Shown here: one piece after another, positions 47,192-58,129 of the stretch | Layout: the number at the start of each line of letters is the position of its first letter | How positions within the stretch are numbered: position 1 is the stretch's first letter | Source: Prinsepia uniflora | Lineage: Eukaryota > Streptophyta > Magnoliopsida > Rosales > Rosaceae | Length of the DNA stretch: 64,000 nucleotides | Assembly: GCA_032719365.1 (NCBI GenBank) | Contig: CM064874.1 | Coordinates: 27,514,716-27,578,715 of the forward strand | Reading direction: 5' to 3' | Notes under the pieces: generated by a model | Told to the model about the DNA's origin: nothing | Database searches by the model: none | What the model saw: the letters and a program-made list of their open reading frames with translations, nothing else | Made by a program: the position numbers and the translations under genes

Positions 47192-47339
47192 CCCCTTTGG
47201 CCGGCATCACACCGGTGTCTAGTTTGCAGGATCCCTGCCGAACCACGACGCCCCCCGGCGGGCCCGAAACACCACGCGGCTGGTCCTAGAACCCCCAGCG
47301 GGTCTCATCGAGTTGGTCAAATCAGGATCAAACAGCTTT

Positions 47340-47989
47340 GTTCTCAATTTATATGCGTTCGAGGACTGAGTTGGCTTGCCGGGTAGAAATTCGCAGGACG
47401 GATGTTGTAGTCATATTGTCTCAAACATCCACTTTGTCTCCTGAGATGTTCATCGCCTCAGAATCAGCTATCCCCTTCTTCACGTTTCCACGCCTCCATG
47501 CTGTAAGTAGAGTGGTTTTTGAGCTGGACTTGGTGAGTTGGGTAATTAATTCTGCTATTTCTTACTCCAGTTTGTGATGGGATTGTTCTGGATGTAAACA
47601 GTGAAAACTAATCTTTACCCTATAATATCCTACTGCAGTATCTATTTACATATGATAATATAAGCCTAATCTCCGTCCCTATATAACCCTACCGATCAAA
47701 TATATTTGGGATATTGCATGTTAATTAAGATGTTCTAAACCGATGGACGAATTTAGAATTATATATGGATCTAAACTAAATTATTGGTCATCCATTACAC
47801 ATTTACAACTCACACTCACACATCTCCATATGCTTTAGATATTAGGGTTAAAATACACAACACAAACATTCTAATACATTAATAAAGACATATACATAAG
47901 ACAAAGATGTAATGAAGCGACAAAATTAAACAAACTAATTATAAGCTAAGAAGACTTAATTTGACCAGCACACGATCAACTACATGGGT

Positions 47990-48030
<41 letters not shown>

Positions 48031-48394
48031 GTTTAAGTGCCTACATAACATTCTCATATGACTAAAATAACACAAGTTGGGGATTATGAGGCGAGAAATG
48101 AACTAGGCTGGCCGATAGGAATAATATTAAGTATTCTCCAGCGGAAACATGTGATCTTTGCTTGAGTTTGGATCTTTGGACGGGTCACTTAATTATTTTT
48201 TTCTTGTTTTAATTTATTTCTCCCTCTACTAGATATAATATGTATGGTCCACCCTTACAATGATAAAATTCATGAGAGAGGGAGAGAGACCTGAATATAT
48301 AAATAGTCCTCCAAACATGAGGCTTTCCCTACATTAATAATTTTCTCCAAAATCCTTATAGAGCTAAGTTCCAATTTTCTCAGTACAGGTAGTG
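47340..48394 (+). promoter_or_regulatory. Upstream region of the metalloproteinase gene
   Basis: Host DNA between the Tat target duplication and the MMP start. It holds an (AT)n microsatellite at 47993-48027 and TATATAAATAG at 48296-48306, 89-99 bases before the ATG. That spacing would leave a leader of about 60 bases. Other elements were not assigned. Confidence 0.6.
47993..48027. repeat. (AT)n microsatellite
   Basis: Uninterrupted AT repeat of about 17 units in the MMP upstream region, about 370 bp before the start codon. Confidence 0.95.
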
Positions 48395-49363
48395 ATGATG
48401 ATAATTCCATTCAGAACTCTCCCTCTCAATATTGCATTAATCCTTCTCACTTCTCTCCTCTCCCCTTCCCCTTCCACTTCAACATCATCATCATCATCAT
48501 CAACATCCCCATTTGAGTTCCTAGAGCACCTTAAGGGTGTCCACAAAGGTGACCACATCCAAGGCATCCATGACCTCAAACTATACCTCGAAAGATTTGG
48601 TTACTTGAGTTATGCTCATCCCAAGAACAACCCTCATGCCAACAACGACGATTTCGACGACCTTTTGGAGTTGGCCGTCAAGATATACCAACTCAACTAC
48701 CACCTCAACACCACCGGTACACTGGATGGCAACACCGTGGCAAAAATGATGACCCCGCGATGCGGTGTGGCGGATATCATCAACGGCACCACATCAATGC
48801 GATCGGGAAAGAAAACGCACCACCACCCCCGCGACCCCGGCGGGCATGGCTCCAATGTTTACGGAGTCGCTCACTATTCTTTCTTCAAGGGAAATTTAAG
48901 ATGGCCTTCTTCTAAGTACCATCTCACATATAGATTTCTTCGAGGCACGCCAACTGAGGCCATGGGCCCGATTTCACAGGCTTTTCGAACTTGGGCTCAC
49001 TACACTCATTTTAGATTCAGTCGGGTCAAAAATAAAAAGAAGGCTGATATTAAGATTAGTTTTGAATACGGCGATCATAAGGATGGGAGCCCGTTTGATG
49101 GACCAGGGGGAGTATTGGCCCATGCTTATGCTCCCACCCATGGAAGATTCCACTACGATGCGGATGAGCCGTGGTCGGTGGGTGCTTTGGAAGGTTATTA
49201 TGACTTGGAGACAGTGGCTTTGCATGAAATTGGACACCTTCTGGGACTTGGCCATAGCTCGGTTGAAGGGGCTGTGATGTACCCCTATATTGCTTCTGGA
49301 GAGACGAAGCTGGATTTGCACGACGACGATATTTTAGGAATAAAAGTTCTATACAAGGCTTGA
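48395..49363 (+). CDS. Matrix metalloproteinase (plant MMP, M10A), intronless
   Basis: 322 aa from the first ATG of ATGATGATAATTCC. Residues 1-25 are a hydrophobic signal peptide, followed by a Ser/Thr-rich run. The propeptide (about 39-127) has a peptidoglycan-binding-like fold region (IHDLKLYLERFGYL) and the cysteine switch PRCGVAD at 121-127, which keeps the zymogen inactive. The catalytic domain has the structural zinc/calcium region (GDHKDGSPFDGPGGVLAHAY, GRFHYDADEPW), the zinc site HEIGHLLGLGHS at 277-288 and the Met-turn VMYPY. NTTG and NGTT are possible glycosylation sites. Many plant MMPs carry a C-terminal hydrophobic GPI signal; this one ends with VLYKA just after the domain, so it is probably soluble in the apoplast. 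All key residues are intact, so it is likely functional. Confidence 0.95.
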   Translation: MMIIPFRTLPLNIALILLTSLLSPSPSTSTSSSSSSTSPFEFLEHLKGVHKGDHIQGIHDLKLYLERFGYLSYAHPKNNPHANNDDFDDLLELAVKIYQLNYHLNTTGTLDGNTVAKMMTPRCGVADIINGTTSMRSGKKTHHHPRDPGGHGSNVYGVAHYSFFKGNLRWPSSKYHLTYRFLRGTPTEAMGPISQAFRTWAHYTHFRFSRVKNKKKADIKISFEYGDHKDGSPFDGPGGVLAHAYAPTHGRFHYDADEPWSVGALEGYYDLETVALHEIGHLLGLGHSSVEGAVMYPYIASGETKLDLHDDDILGIKVLYKA

Positions 49364-51335
49364 GCAATGTGCCAAATATTATGTGGCTTTTAACTTCGAA
49401 GTGAAAAACAAATTAATCATGTACTTGTAGCTGGCACGTATCAAGTTTTAAGCTGAGTGAAAGTCTTGTGCCTATTAATTAATGGTTTTAAATTATGCTA
49501 ACGGTGTATATTGGGCTGAAAATTTAGACGTTATTGTGTAGGAGAAATTAACAATTGGGTAACTTATTTGTTAAGGTAAATCCTACTGTTTTAAGAAGAA
49601 AGAAAAAAAGGAATGCGAGATGGACAAACAACGTACGTACAATTTCTAATTATATATGCTACAAATCATAGAAAAAATCAAGGGGACATAGAGAATTTCC
49701 AAAATAGCAAGAAAACCAAAAAAAAAAAACAAATGATAGTAAAAGAACAACAAAAGGTGGTGGCCGAAAAGAAGGTGGTGCGTGTAGGTGGTCAAACGTT
49801 GATGTTGATGTCTTTTGGCTTGATCTCTCAGCTTAGCTTGTAGATAAATAGAGAGGAGGAGAACGAGAAGCAAGGTACGTAGGGCATCGACGGCTCTTCT
49901 ATTCCAGAAACTCTCTCTCGATCACTATATCAATTCGTTAGCTTCTGGCCGGCCGGAACATATTTCCGAATGACCGATGCAGGAAAGTTTTTTGTTTTTT
50001 CATTAGTCCTAAATAAAGGGCAGTAACTAAGTGCGTCTACAAAATCTTTTTGGTTTGAAAGAGGCCGGCATATTATATGTACGTACTCGTGAATAATTAA
50101 CCAAACTGACCTTGATCGATTAGATATTAGTTGTTTTCACTCTTCAAGATGAACCCTAGCTAATTAACCAAGTAAGTAACCATGCATCCTCAAGAACGCG
50201 CAATACGTAAACTAAAAAGAATTACATAGCTAGGTATCACAGTTCCATATATAATATATATACGAAATACATTAATTTCCTTTTTATATTATATATCTTT
50301 CATTTAATTTTCTATCCTAAACTCCAAGACCGTACCACAATTTGACAACCCTAGGAGAAATTCACAAGACTGCATGCAAGCATCAGTTAATATCGACGTA
50401 CGTAAATATATATATATATATATGCATATATAAATGCAGGAAAATTAAACCAAGAACACTTTAGGTACCAAGAAGCTTCTTATTTAAGCTGATCGATCTA
50501 ATTCTTGGAAGATTCTAGGCCGGAAGAAAGAGAATGGATCATCGCCACCGCAGGTGCCGCCGAGGGTATGGGCTTAGACCACTTTCTGATGGAGTCGACC
50601 GAAACGCTTAGCTCGACGGTGCGTCGGTGAGGTTAGACCCATTGTTGTCTTCCGCTCCTCCTTCTGTTTCTTCCCCCCTAGCCTCTTTCTTAAATTCCTA
50701 CTTTGCTCATACTAGAATCCCATGAACAAGTTGTAGAACCAGAAGAAAATCAGCAAGAGGGATCAAGAAGACGAGAAGAATGAAGATCGAAGGGCATGGA
50801 GAGAAGAAGCAGAAGAAAAAGCAGAAAGCAAAAATGGTTCCAACCCCACCGTCAACAACCCAACCGTCAGCCATCGGTTTCCGTCAGAGTCCAACCAAAA
50901 GAGGGCTGAGCTACCCGATATATGTATGCCTGCTCTTGCCGATGAAGACCATTAAAAAGATCGACCTTCTCCTTCATAATGGCACAATCATAGGCTGATT
51001 TTGGAAAGAAAGAGAGCTAATTAATTTCGTCTTTCAAGTAGGGTTTCGCTTAAAAGCCATTGCCCATTGCTTTTGTTGTTATATATATATACTTTCCCAT
51101 CAAGGATTTGGATTCTTTCCGATTCTCTCCTTGCCTAAATTTTTAACTTTTAATCCTCACCCTTCATTCTCATCTTGTTACCACAAAATAAACGTGTCAA
51201 TTCGATCGGAAGGGAAACTAAAAAAAATATAAGCACAGCTGAAAGAAAACTATTGTCAATTCGATTGGAAGGGGATCCGTTCCATTTCAGGGTCTCTTTT
51301 TATGTCACCCGTAAAAATTCGAAAGTTAACTTTTA
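49364..51335. other. Intergenic stretch after the MMP gene
   Basis: Contains the MMP 3' flank, a TA repeat at 50403-50435, and a purine-rich stretch near 50730-50840 that yields a lysine-rich 72-aa ORF (50780-50998). That ORF resembles nothing I know. GTCAATTCGAT(C/T)GGAAGGG occurs at about 51197 and 51256. No gene can be supported. Confidence 0.45.
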
Positions 51336-52349
51336 CTAACTTGTTTTATTTAAAATAAAAAACAGAATGGTCATAAAATAAAAATAAAAATTAAAACGTT
51401 TCTTATTCCTATTAGGAGTCAGATCATCATCTCCTATATTATTTCTTAAAGAAAAATCACAAGCCCAATACTCTTCATGTTCTTCCTCCAAAGCCAATAT
51501 CCTTGTCGATTTTTTTGGGTGATAAAGGAGGCACCTACCAACAAGAACAACTCCAAAAGCAACGTGAATGAGGATTAACTCGAAAACTGCAAACGGGCAG
51601 ATATTTTTCCTCAAACCTTGGAGAAAGCGCTTTTTCATCTCCTCGCTGTTGTCACGAATTGGCGAATAATTGGGAGCGAGTTTTTAAAACTCTCTCATAT
51701 ACTCTGCCACAGTTAAGTCCCCTTGTTTTAACTAGGAGTGTCAATGAGTCGTGTCATGTCGGGTTTGTGTCGTGTCATGAATTCTATTTTACCCATTTAT
51801 GTCCAACCCGAATCCGACCCGTTTAATAATCGTGTCAAGAATGTCCAACCCGAACCCGACCTGTTAAGGACCCGTGTAACCCGTTTAACCCATTTAATAA
51901 ACAGGTCATACTCAAAACCCAATTAACTTATGACCCGTTTGACCCGTTTAACATATTTAACCTATTTAAATTATAAAATTTAATAGATATTTAGGTAGTA
52001 AATGGGTAGATATATGAGTTAGTAATGACACGTTTATTAAATGGGTCAATATATAAGTCAATATACGGGTTAACCTGTTAACCCGAAATCTACCCATTTA
52101 TTAAACGGGTTAACAGGTTGACCCGAAACCCACCCGTTTAATAAACGGGTCATAACGGGTTGACCCGAAAATGACCCGAAATTTTAATCGTGCGGGTTGA
52201 CCCGCATAAATTTCGTGCGGGTTTCGAGTCGTGTATCGGGTCGTGTCAAAAATTGTCACCCTTAGTTTTAACTGTAGGAATTCCTCCCTCATGCGGTTAA
52301 TATACCCCATGGAACTGAATTTTTTTTTTTTCAATCTATTCTTAAACAC
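51336..52349 (-). pseudogene. Ty3-gypsy gag relic split by a MITE
   Basis: Minus strand, 52349-52273 then 51732-51336. Joined across the MITE it reads YINRMREEFLQLK then QGDLTVAEYMREF, stop, KLAPNYSPIRDNSEEMKKRF and LQGLRKNICPFAVFE. This matches the gypsy gag core (REEFLxLxQGxxTVxEYxxEF ... RRFxxGLR). Only about 160 codons remain and no adjoining pol was found. Confidence 0.75.
51733..52264. mobile_element. hAT-type MITE, 532 bp, inside a gag relic
   Basis: An exact 8-bp duplication GTTTTAAC flanks it (51725-51732 and 52265-52272). Terminal inverted repeats are TAGGAGTGTCAAT and TAAGGGTGACAAT (10 of 13 identical). The interior is built mostly of short ACCCGTTTAA and TTAAACGGGT motifs and GTCGTGTC/GACACGAC ends arranged as inverted repeats. 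Removal restores the gag reading. Confidence 0.93.
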
Positions 52350-55300
52350 TTCCCAACCCGACCCTAAAACACCTCATCAGTCACACATGAGCTGTGCTCT
52401 CATCTGACAAGTAACCCAAACTATAGAAATTGCCCCTAATGCTAGTCAGACAAGGGATACTCGTACTCTTCGCTAGTTTATGCCTCCACCCCTCGAGCAG
52501 TCTCGATTTCAGTGCAATGACCCAAGATGGTTTCAAAACCCAGAAAACGAGTGAGTGGAGACAAAAGAAACATTTTAAAAACTTAGTTTCGAAAACATAG
52601 CTAATGTACCATCCGTTTAATAAAACTATGCATACACACGAAAAACCATCAATTTTATGTTAAAACCAGAACACAAGTCATGAACCTCGAAACACAAGTA
52701 AGCAGTAGTAAACCAATATAACAATCTGTCCCAAAATCACCACATCACAGTAACCACTTACAGTTAACACATCCTCGATGCCTGCAAGTCAAATCATCAT
52801 ATCATCTCTGCACTACCGGTAGGCCATACCACTCGGAAAAAAATATCCCAACTCTAGATGTTTGAGTGTGGACCGATTCAGGAAAATATTGCCTAGCTTC
52901 GGACGTTTGGGTCCTAGCCTACATAACCAGTCTTAGGAAAACAGAGCCCTGCTCTAGATGTCCGAGGCTAAACAACCGCTCATGAAAATAGATCCCGGAT
53001 TTGGACGTCTAAGCATCAACCACATCACTCAACCACTCAAGGATACAACATCTGAGTGGTCATCTAGGGATACAGCATCCGGGTGTAACCCAGCAATTCG
53101 AGGAGGGTTATTCATATCGCACAACAATCCACATATATCCAGAAATCACATGTCAAATATTGAGATAACACATTTATAGCCCATAGCAATTCTTTAACCA
53201 AATCTTATCTCAAAATCCAGGTCTAAGATCAAAACACACTTTATGGCAGAACCTCGAAAAACGTGCCATCTAAATAATTCAAAAAATCGTCAAAACTCAT
53301 ATACAAATCCCCATAAATCAAATATCACCAAATCCTGTCGGAAATTCATATGGAGTCTAAAACCAATACCAAAATTTAGTATAAACCTAGAACATGATAT
53401 ATTTAAATTCCTTGTAAAAAGTGGAAGAAAATAACTTCCGTAAAATCACCAAAAAGTCATATAAAATCATACTCGAATCACCGTCAAGCAAATCACATAA
53501 TAAATCATGTAAAACATGTAAATATGCATGTATAAGAGTTCAGGGCAAAGAAAGTCCACTCACACACGGTCCACGCAATTCGATACCTAATTGCACGCAT
53601 TTTTTCCTAATTCCTGAGATCTTTCCCACCATCATTATTCACTTTTAAGGTCACTAATCAACCCAAATAACTCATACTTGAAACCCTCAATTTTCTAAAA
53701 TCTTTAAACGAAATTAAAACAACCCTAAAATCATTGGATAGTCAAAACTTCCCCAAGACGATATCTGATCGTCTCGAAAACTGTATTGTTGACTTCGTAA
53801 TATCGAATACTTCAAAAATCATGTTGAATACATTATGAGATGGACTACCACGTGCCCCCCATGCGCCTAGAACCCTCACTGCACATGGGATTCACATGCT
53901 ACACTGTTCATCACTAACCTCTCACCAAGTTTCGTTTTTGGGTCACTCAACTCGCGACCATGACCTGATTCAAACCCATCCCTTTCTTCACCATTTTTCG
54001 TGTTTAAAACATCCAAAATCATATAAGGTGACAGGACCCGCTTCGAAAGGGGCTTTGATAACTATGTCCAATTTTGCTCTTGTCTGACACCTCAATCAAT
54101 GCACCCAAAATGCCCTGTACCACAATTTGTCAGACAAGAGATATAGTTTTCTGACTCTTATATTGGTGGTTGGAATGTCTTGAACCTGATTCTTCCATCA
54201 TAACACTTTAAACATAATATTCTCATCCATTTAATATCACAAAGCTCTTACCAAACTCCCCGAATTTGAGGAGGGTCATACATAATCAGAAATCATAGTT
54301 AATAACTATGAACATTAGAACAACAGTTAAATGAAGTCTAACCATAACAATATTTATATCATTAAAACCATAAGGAAGAGTGGAACAACTTTTGTGTTGG
54401 GCAGACCACCAGAAAACACTGCATGTGCCTGCACGCACTGTCATGGCCCTCTACGCATGGGCCTCACGTGCCTGCAGGTGCAGTCGTAGGCTAACTCCTC
54501 TGCAACCTCCAGCCGGGTCCGCAAGTCGAACTTATTCCTGCAAACGGATACCTGCAACCCGTTTTCCAATTTCCTTCGAATCTCGTTTATAAATTCCATT
54601 CGACTGATCAAATTCATTCTAATTACCTCCAGGAACTCATATATATCTCCAATTTCAAGAACCAACTTGGAATTAGGCCAGAAACACGATTGTAAATCCC
54701 CAGCTTCGTCGAGGGGCCCGATTGCTTCACCATCGTGGCTCCCCCACTCTGAAATTGATACCACTCGACTCGCCAGGCTATGGAGAACTTATTCCCAGCC
54801 TTAGTTCTCCTCAACTCAGGCTCCTTCTCTTCTCCTATCCCTGAGAAGAACTCTTCTCAAACCATCAAGCTTAATCTCTCACTCACGGCCACCTACAATG
54901 GCTGGAATCCACACAAGAAGGTAGAGAATAGTCTATCCACCGTACCATCCTCCCGCATACGGTGAAAGTGATCAACATCCTCTGTTTCGGTCATTTCCCT
55001 CCGAAACCTCCCCATTTTTTCCCTTCATTTCTCAACACTATCTCCACCTGTTTTATCTAATGCCACAACAATGCATGACATGGACCTTATGATATGACCA
55101 TAATACCCTTAATAATATTATTTACCAAACTAATGTTTAGACCCATAACTCCACCATACGGTCTTTATTTTCTGAGACCTACGCAGTGGTCCTCACGAAA
55201 GGTCTAAAAGACATTCCGTCCGAAAAGTCAACTTTTGTCCAGTCAACCCAAGGTTAAAAACGTCAATTTTCAAATTTAATGTACAAAACTGCCGAAATTT

Positions 55301-55422
55301 CTGGGACGGGTCATTACATAAGGAATGCCAGGAAGAGATATATGATAATTAAAGAACAAAAACTCACCTCGATGACAAGGTCCAAAACCATGAACTTCAG
55401 TCATGGTTTCCCAGTCCACCTT
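52350..55422 (-). mobile_element. Old Tekay-type LTR remnant, split by a solo LTR
   Basis: 52350-54023 and, after the insertion, 55324-55422. It follows the family layout on the plus strand: GTCAGACAAGGGATA near 52445, GAGTGAGTGGAGAC near 52550, and TTCAGGGCAAAGAAAGTCCACTC near 53540. The start is worn and set only approximately. The remainder is cut off by the next LTR at 55423. Confidence 0.6.
54029..55318 (-). mobile_element. Solo LTR of the Tekay-type lineage, 1290 bp
   Basis: Flanked by TAAGG (54024-54028 and 55319-55323). The plus strand starts TGACAGGACCCGC and ends GGGACGGGTCATTACA. Less than half the length of the other solo LTRs, so it has an internal deletion or is a short subfamily. 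Confidence 0.88.
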
Positions 55423-56304
55423 TGATAAGACCTGTCCCTAGTTTCAAGGAAATCAAACCGGTCCTACTCCCGTCTGACAACCTCTTGTCAAGCAAGGGAT
55501 TTTATAGTTTTTACCTTAGTTTTTACCCTTAAATAAACCAAATTAATTCCTCCTAACAGGGTTACCTCCCACTTCCGACCCACTTCCCGACAAGTGGTGG
55601 AATTACTAATCTAACCTTACTCGACCTTACTTACTTTTACAAATTTATTGGGATACGCAACGTCAATAAATCTTCATTATTTTCCTTGTAAACACAATAT
55701 ACGTAGTACTATTAATAATAGACACCAAAGGCAAATTATTAAGATAACCAACTATATACTCACATGTTCACCATAATTCCTTTATTTAAGACAATCCCAC
55801 TTATCAATGGCTCACCCTTTTAATTTCTGTAATTCACCAAAACCATATAAAATCCAATCACGTCCCTATTATGAACATACGAACCTTTTACTATTTTCCA
55901 TAATTAGGAAAAAATTAAAGAATATTCGAATTATGAACAAAATATAACAGATATTCGAAACAATGTCCATCCAGTGCCCAAAAAGTCTAGAAATTATATA
56001 ATTAAACCCAGAAAATTAAAGGAAAAATATTTCATGTTGCTCGTACCACCCAGAACTGCCTCACGCGCCCCTACGCGACGCCCATAGTGGCTACGAGTGG
56101 GTTCATGTGCCTCATACTGTGATTCAACTAAAATCACTTTTTATCTTTTCTTTGGCCCATTTTCCCTTTTATTCGGGTTGCATTTTTCTCCCTTGTTACA
56201 TGTCAAAATTTAACATTCTAAATTCACCTAATTAAGCTAAGAAGATGATATATATGATCAGAGGAAAGAAATACTTACTTGAACTCACTGTTCGATCTTA
56301 ACCT
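55423..56304 (-). mobile_element. Partial Tekay-type LTR
   Basis: Starts TGATAAGACCTGTCCC and CTCCCGTCTGACAACC in family style, and runs through a CTCACGCGCCCCTACGCG-type block near 56060. It breaks off at the Cassandra-like cluster; its distal end was not found. Confidence 0.6.
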
Positions 56305-56563
56305 TGCTCAGCTATGGCGTCCAAAGGTGTAGGCACACACATATCTAGCACGAGGCCTTTTGGGAGCTCAAATGGCTTTGGGGGGGATTGAAACCCCAAA
56401 GTTAAGCGAGTTGAGACTGGTGCAATTCCATGATGGGTGACCCCCTGGGAAGTTGCACCGTGAGCTCCCGAAAACAAAACCGTGAGGGCAAGGGTAAGGA
56501 GGCCCAAAGCAGACAATATCGTGCTAGAGTCGGGTATGGCCGAGGAGGATTGGGTCCTGACAC
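56305..56563 (+). mobile_element. Cassandra TRIM LTR fragment, plus orientation
   Basis: Contains GGTGTAGGCACACACATATC, CGAGGCCTTTTGGGAGCTC, a 5S-rRNA-like segment and an end GGGTCCTGACA. It is placed head to head with the minus-oriented copy that begins at 56564. Confidence 0.75.
56384..56454 (+). repeat. 5S-rRNA-like segment 1 (Cassandra LTR)
   Basis: CCAAAGTTAAGCGAG and GATGGGTGACC(C)CCTGGGAAGT match the 3' two thirds of plant 5S rRNA (CGAAGTTAAGCGTG, GATGGGTGACCTCCTGGGAAGT), with changed sequence between. Not a functional rRNA gene; the 5' third is missing. Confidence 0.85.
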
Positions 56564-56592
56564 TCACGGTTTTTTCTCAAGAACTCACGTGC

Positions 56593-56655
56593 AACTTCCT
56601 AGTGGGTCACCCATCCTGGGATTGCACCAGCCTAATCTCGCTTAACTTTGGAGTT
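56593..56655 (-). repeat. 5S-rRNA-like segment 2 (Cassandra LTR)
   Basis: The minus strand reads CTCCAAAGTTAAGCGAGATT and GGATGGGTGACCCACTAGGA. Confidence 0.85.
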
Positions 56656-56793
56656 CCCTAAAAATCCAAAGCCAGTGAGCTCCCAAAAGGCCTCACGCTA
56701 GATAGATACGTGCCTACACATATAAGGCACTTCACCTTTCCCTCCCCCAGCAATGTGGAATTGTTCACTATTCTTGCCAAGACACGGGTCTTA

Positions 56794-56810
56794 TAATCCA
56801 CCCCCTTTAG
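56794..56810 (-). promoter_or_regulatory. Polypurine tract of the Cassandra element
   Basis: The minus strand reads CTAAAGGGGGTGGATTA before the second LTR. Confidence 0.65.
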
Positions 56811-56850
56811 AGCCCAACGTCCTCACTGGTACACTTCCGGTCGGGGTCTA

Positions 56851-56865
56851 GCTCTGATACCATTC
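56851..56865 (-). promoter_or_regulatory. Primer binding site (initiator tRNA-Met) of the Cassandra element
   Basis: The minus strand reads GAATGGTATCAGAGC after the LTR end GTGACA. Confidence 0.85.
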
Positions 56866-56944
56866 TGTCACGACCGTGCCTATCTAGCATGATATTTCTT
56901 GCTTTGGGCCCAGCCCTCACGGTTTTGTTTCGGGAACTCACGTG

Positions 56945-57012
56945 CAACTTCTTAGTAGGACAACCATCTTGGGATTGCACCAGCCTCAACTCGCTTAACT
57001 TTGGAGTTCCCA
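56945..57012 (-). repeat. 5S-rRNA-like segment 3 (Cassandra LTR)
   Basis: The minus strand reads CTCCAAAGTTAAGCGAGTTG and AGATGGTTGTCCTACTAAGA, more worn in the GGGTGACC box than segment 2. Confidence 0.82.
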
Positions 57013-57079
57013 AGGAATCCAAAGCCAGTGGGCTCCCAAAAGGCCTCATTTGAGTCAGAGATGCATAGCGACAACTAGA

Positions 57080-57250
57080 CACATTCTACCCAACAAGATA
57101 TTGTCCCCTCTAGGCCCAAGTCGTGACTCAGCCCGCAGGGTTTTCTTCCCGGGAGCTCACGTGAAACTTCCCAGTGGATCACCCATCCTGAGATAACACC
57201 AACCTCAACTCGCTTAACTTTAGAGTTTTCAAGGAATCCAAAGCTAGTGA
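57080..57250 (-). mobile_element. Cassandra LTR fragment with 5S-rRNA-like segment 4
   Basis: 5S-like part at about 57163-57228: the minus strand reads CTAAAGTTAAGCGAGTTGAG and GGATGGGTGATCCACTGGGA. Truncated on the right by the LTR that starts at 57251. Confidence 0.75.
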
Positions 57251-58129
57251 TGTAATGACCCATCCCGGATTTCAGGATTAGATTAGTAATTAATGAAGGA
57301 TTAGTGAGATTAATTGGGGTTTAGTTGGGTGATTTCGGACGGACGGTATGAAATGGCCATTTTGCCCCCAAAATGGGCAAACTATTGACTTTTTTTTGGG
57401 CAGTCAAATGGACTTTGGCCAATGACTGTGACGTATTTCAGAACGTCACGAGTACGTAGATAGGCGGCACGTCCGATTCTGACATTCGAGAAAGAAGTTG
57501 TGACGTTCGGAAGTTGAGGGGTATTTTGGTAATTTGGTGCAAGACGCAATTTGGTCTTTTTGCTGTGCATTGAGATATGTGCCTAGTGAAATTGGGACAC
57601 CTGGTGCATTGGGATTTGTGCCCAATGACTGTGGGACACTTATCCCATCTCTAGTTGGTTGTAGAACCTGGTTAGCCGCCTCACTTTAAAATTAAATAAG
57701 GGCTGATATTTGTACACGGGCTTGGGGAAGAAAACATAGAAAATAGAGGATGAAGTGAAAAACAGAGAGAAACCCACCCCTTTACTTCCTTCGATCCTCA
57801 TCAATTCTGCATACATTGTGAATGAAAATGAGAGACTAGATGATGAGAAGGTGGTGGTGCCACCATAAAGAACCGTCGTGGACGGTGGCCGTGGAAATTA
57901 TGAAAACATGGGAACTATGAACCCGTGGGAAATAAGTGATCCAAACACCTTCAAAACGTGACCCTTGGTCTATGCTGTGTGAAGCGAAGTTGATAAAGGG
58001 GTTGAGACAAGTGTGGTGGTCACGACGGAGGTACACAACGGTGTGGAAAGGTGAGTCTCCCGTGAATCCTTCGTTTGAATTTGAAAATGGTGCTTTTAGT
58101 TATAGTGATTTTTGATAGATTATGATGAT
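57251..58129 (+). mobile_element. Tekay-type LTR, plus orientation, first ~880 bp
   Basis: Starts TGTAATGACCCATCCCGG and carries the shared block ACGTCACGAGTACGTAGATA...GGCACGTCCGATTCTGAC near 57440-57485. Interrupted at 58130 by an LTR in the opposite orientation; the rest lies beyond the window if it exists. Confidence 0.75.

Larger units (their letters stand above)
30163..47334 (+). mobile_element. Tat-lineage Ty3-gypsy retrotransposon with two nested insertions
   Basis: A 5-bp duplication GCTTT flanks it (30158-30162 and 47335-47339). LTRs start TGTTGATACCATATCGACC and end GGATCAAACA. The PBS reads TTGGCGCCGTCTGTGGGA. Order: gag, protease, RT, RNase H, a second RNase H, integrase, a 3' non-coding part with an antisense ORF, then the purine tract. 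The second RNase H and this PBS are hallmarks of the Tat/Ogre group. Without the solo LTR (30194-33142) and copia element (41427-47196, each with one target copy) it is about 8.45 kb. It is GC-rich against the AT-rich host DNA, and gag and pol carry many stops. Confidence 0.93.
41082..47334 (+). repeat. 3' LTR of the Tat element, split by a copia element
   Basis: 41082-41426 plus 47197-47334, 483 bp. It aligns with the 5' LTR except for a missing stretch of about 95 bp after GGCCGCCGACCG and roughly ten small differences. Confidence 0.9.
56564..57079 (-). mobile_element. Cassandra TRIM with two LTRs
   Basis: On the minus strand: 5' LTR (from about 57079 to 56866, ending CGGTCGTGACA), PBS at 56865-56851, a short interior with AAAGGGGGTGGATTA, then the second LTR (about 56796 to 56564). 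Both LTRs carry a 5S-rRNA-like segment and GCCTTTTGGGAGC. An interior of about 70 bp with PBS and purine tract but no coding sequence fits Cassandra. The outer ends are approximate. Confidence 0.8.

Noticed and set aside
49613..49843. 76-aa ORF after the MMP gene
   Set aside because: Lysine-rich low-complexity translation of an A-rich tract; no family resemblance.
56384..57228. Possible 5S rRNA genes
   Set aside because: All four lack the 5' third of 5S and are changed between the conserved boxes; the PBS and LTR layout fits Cassandra.
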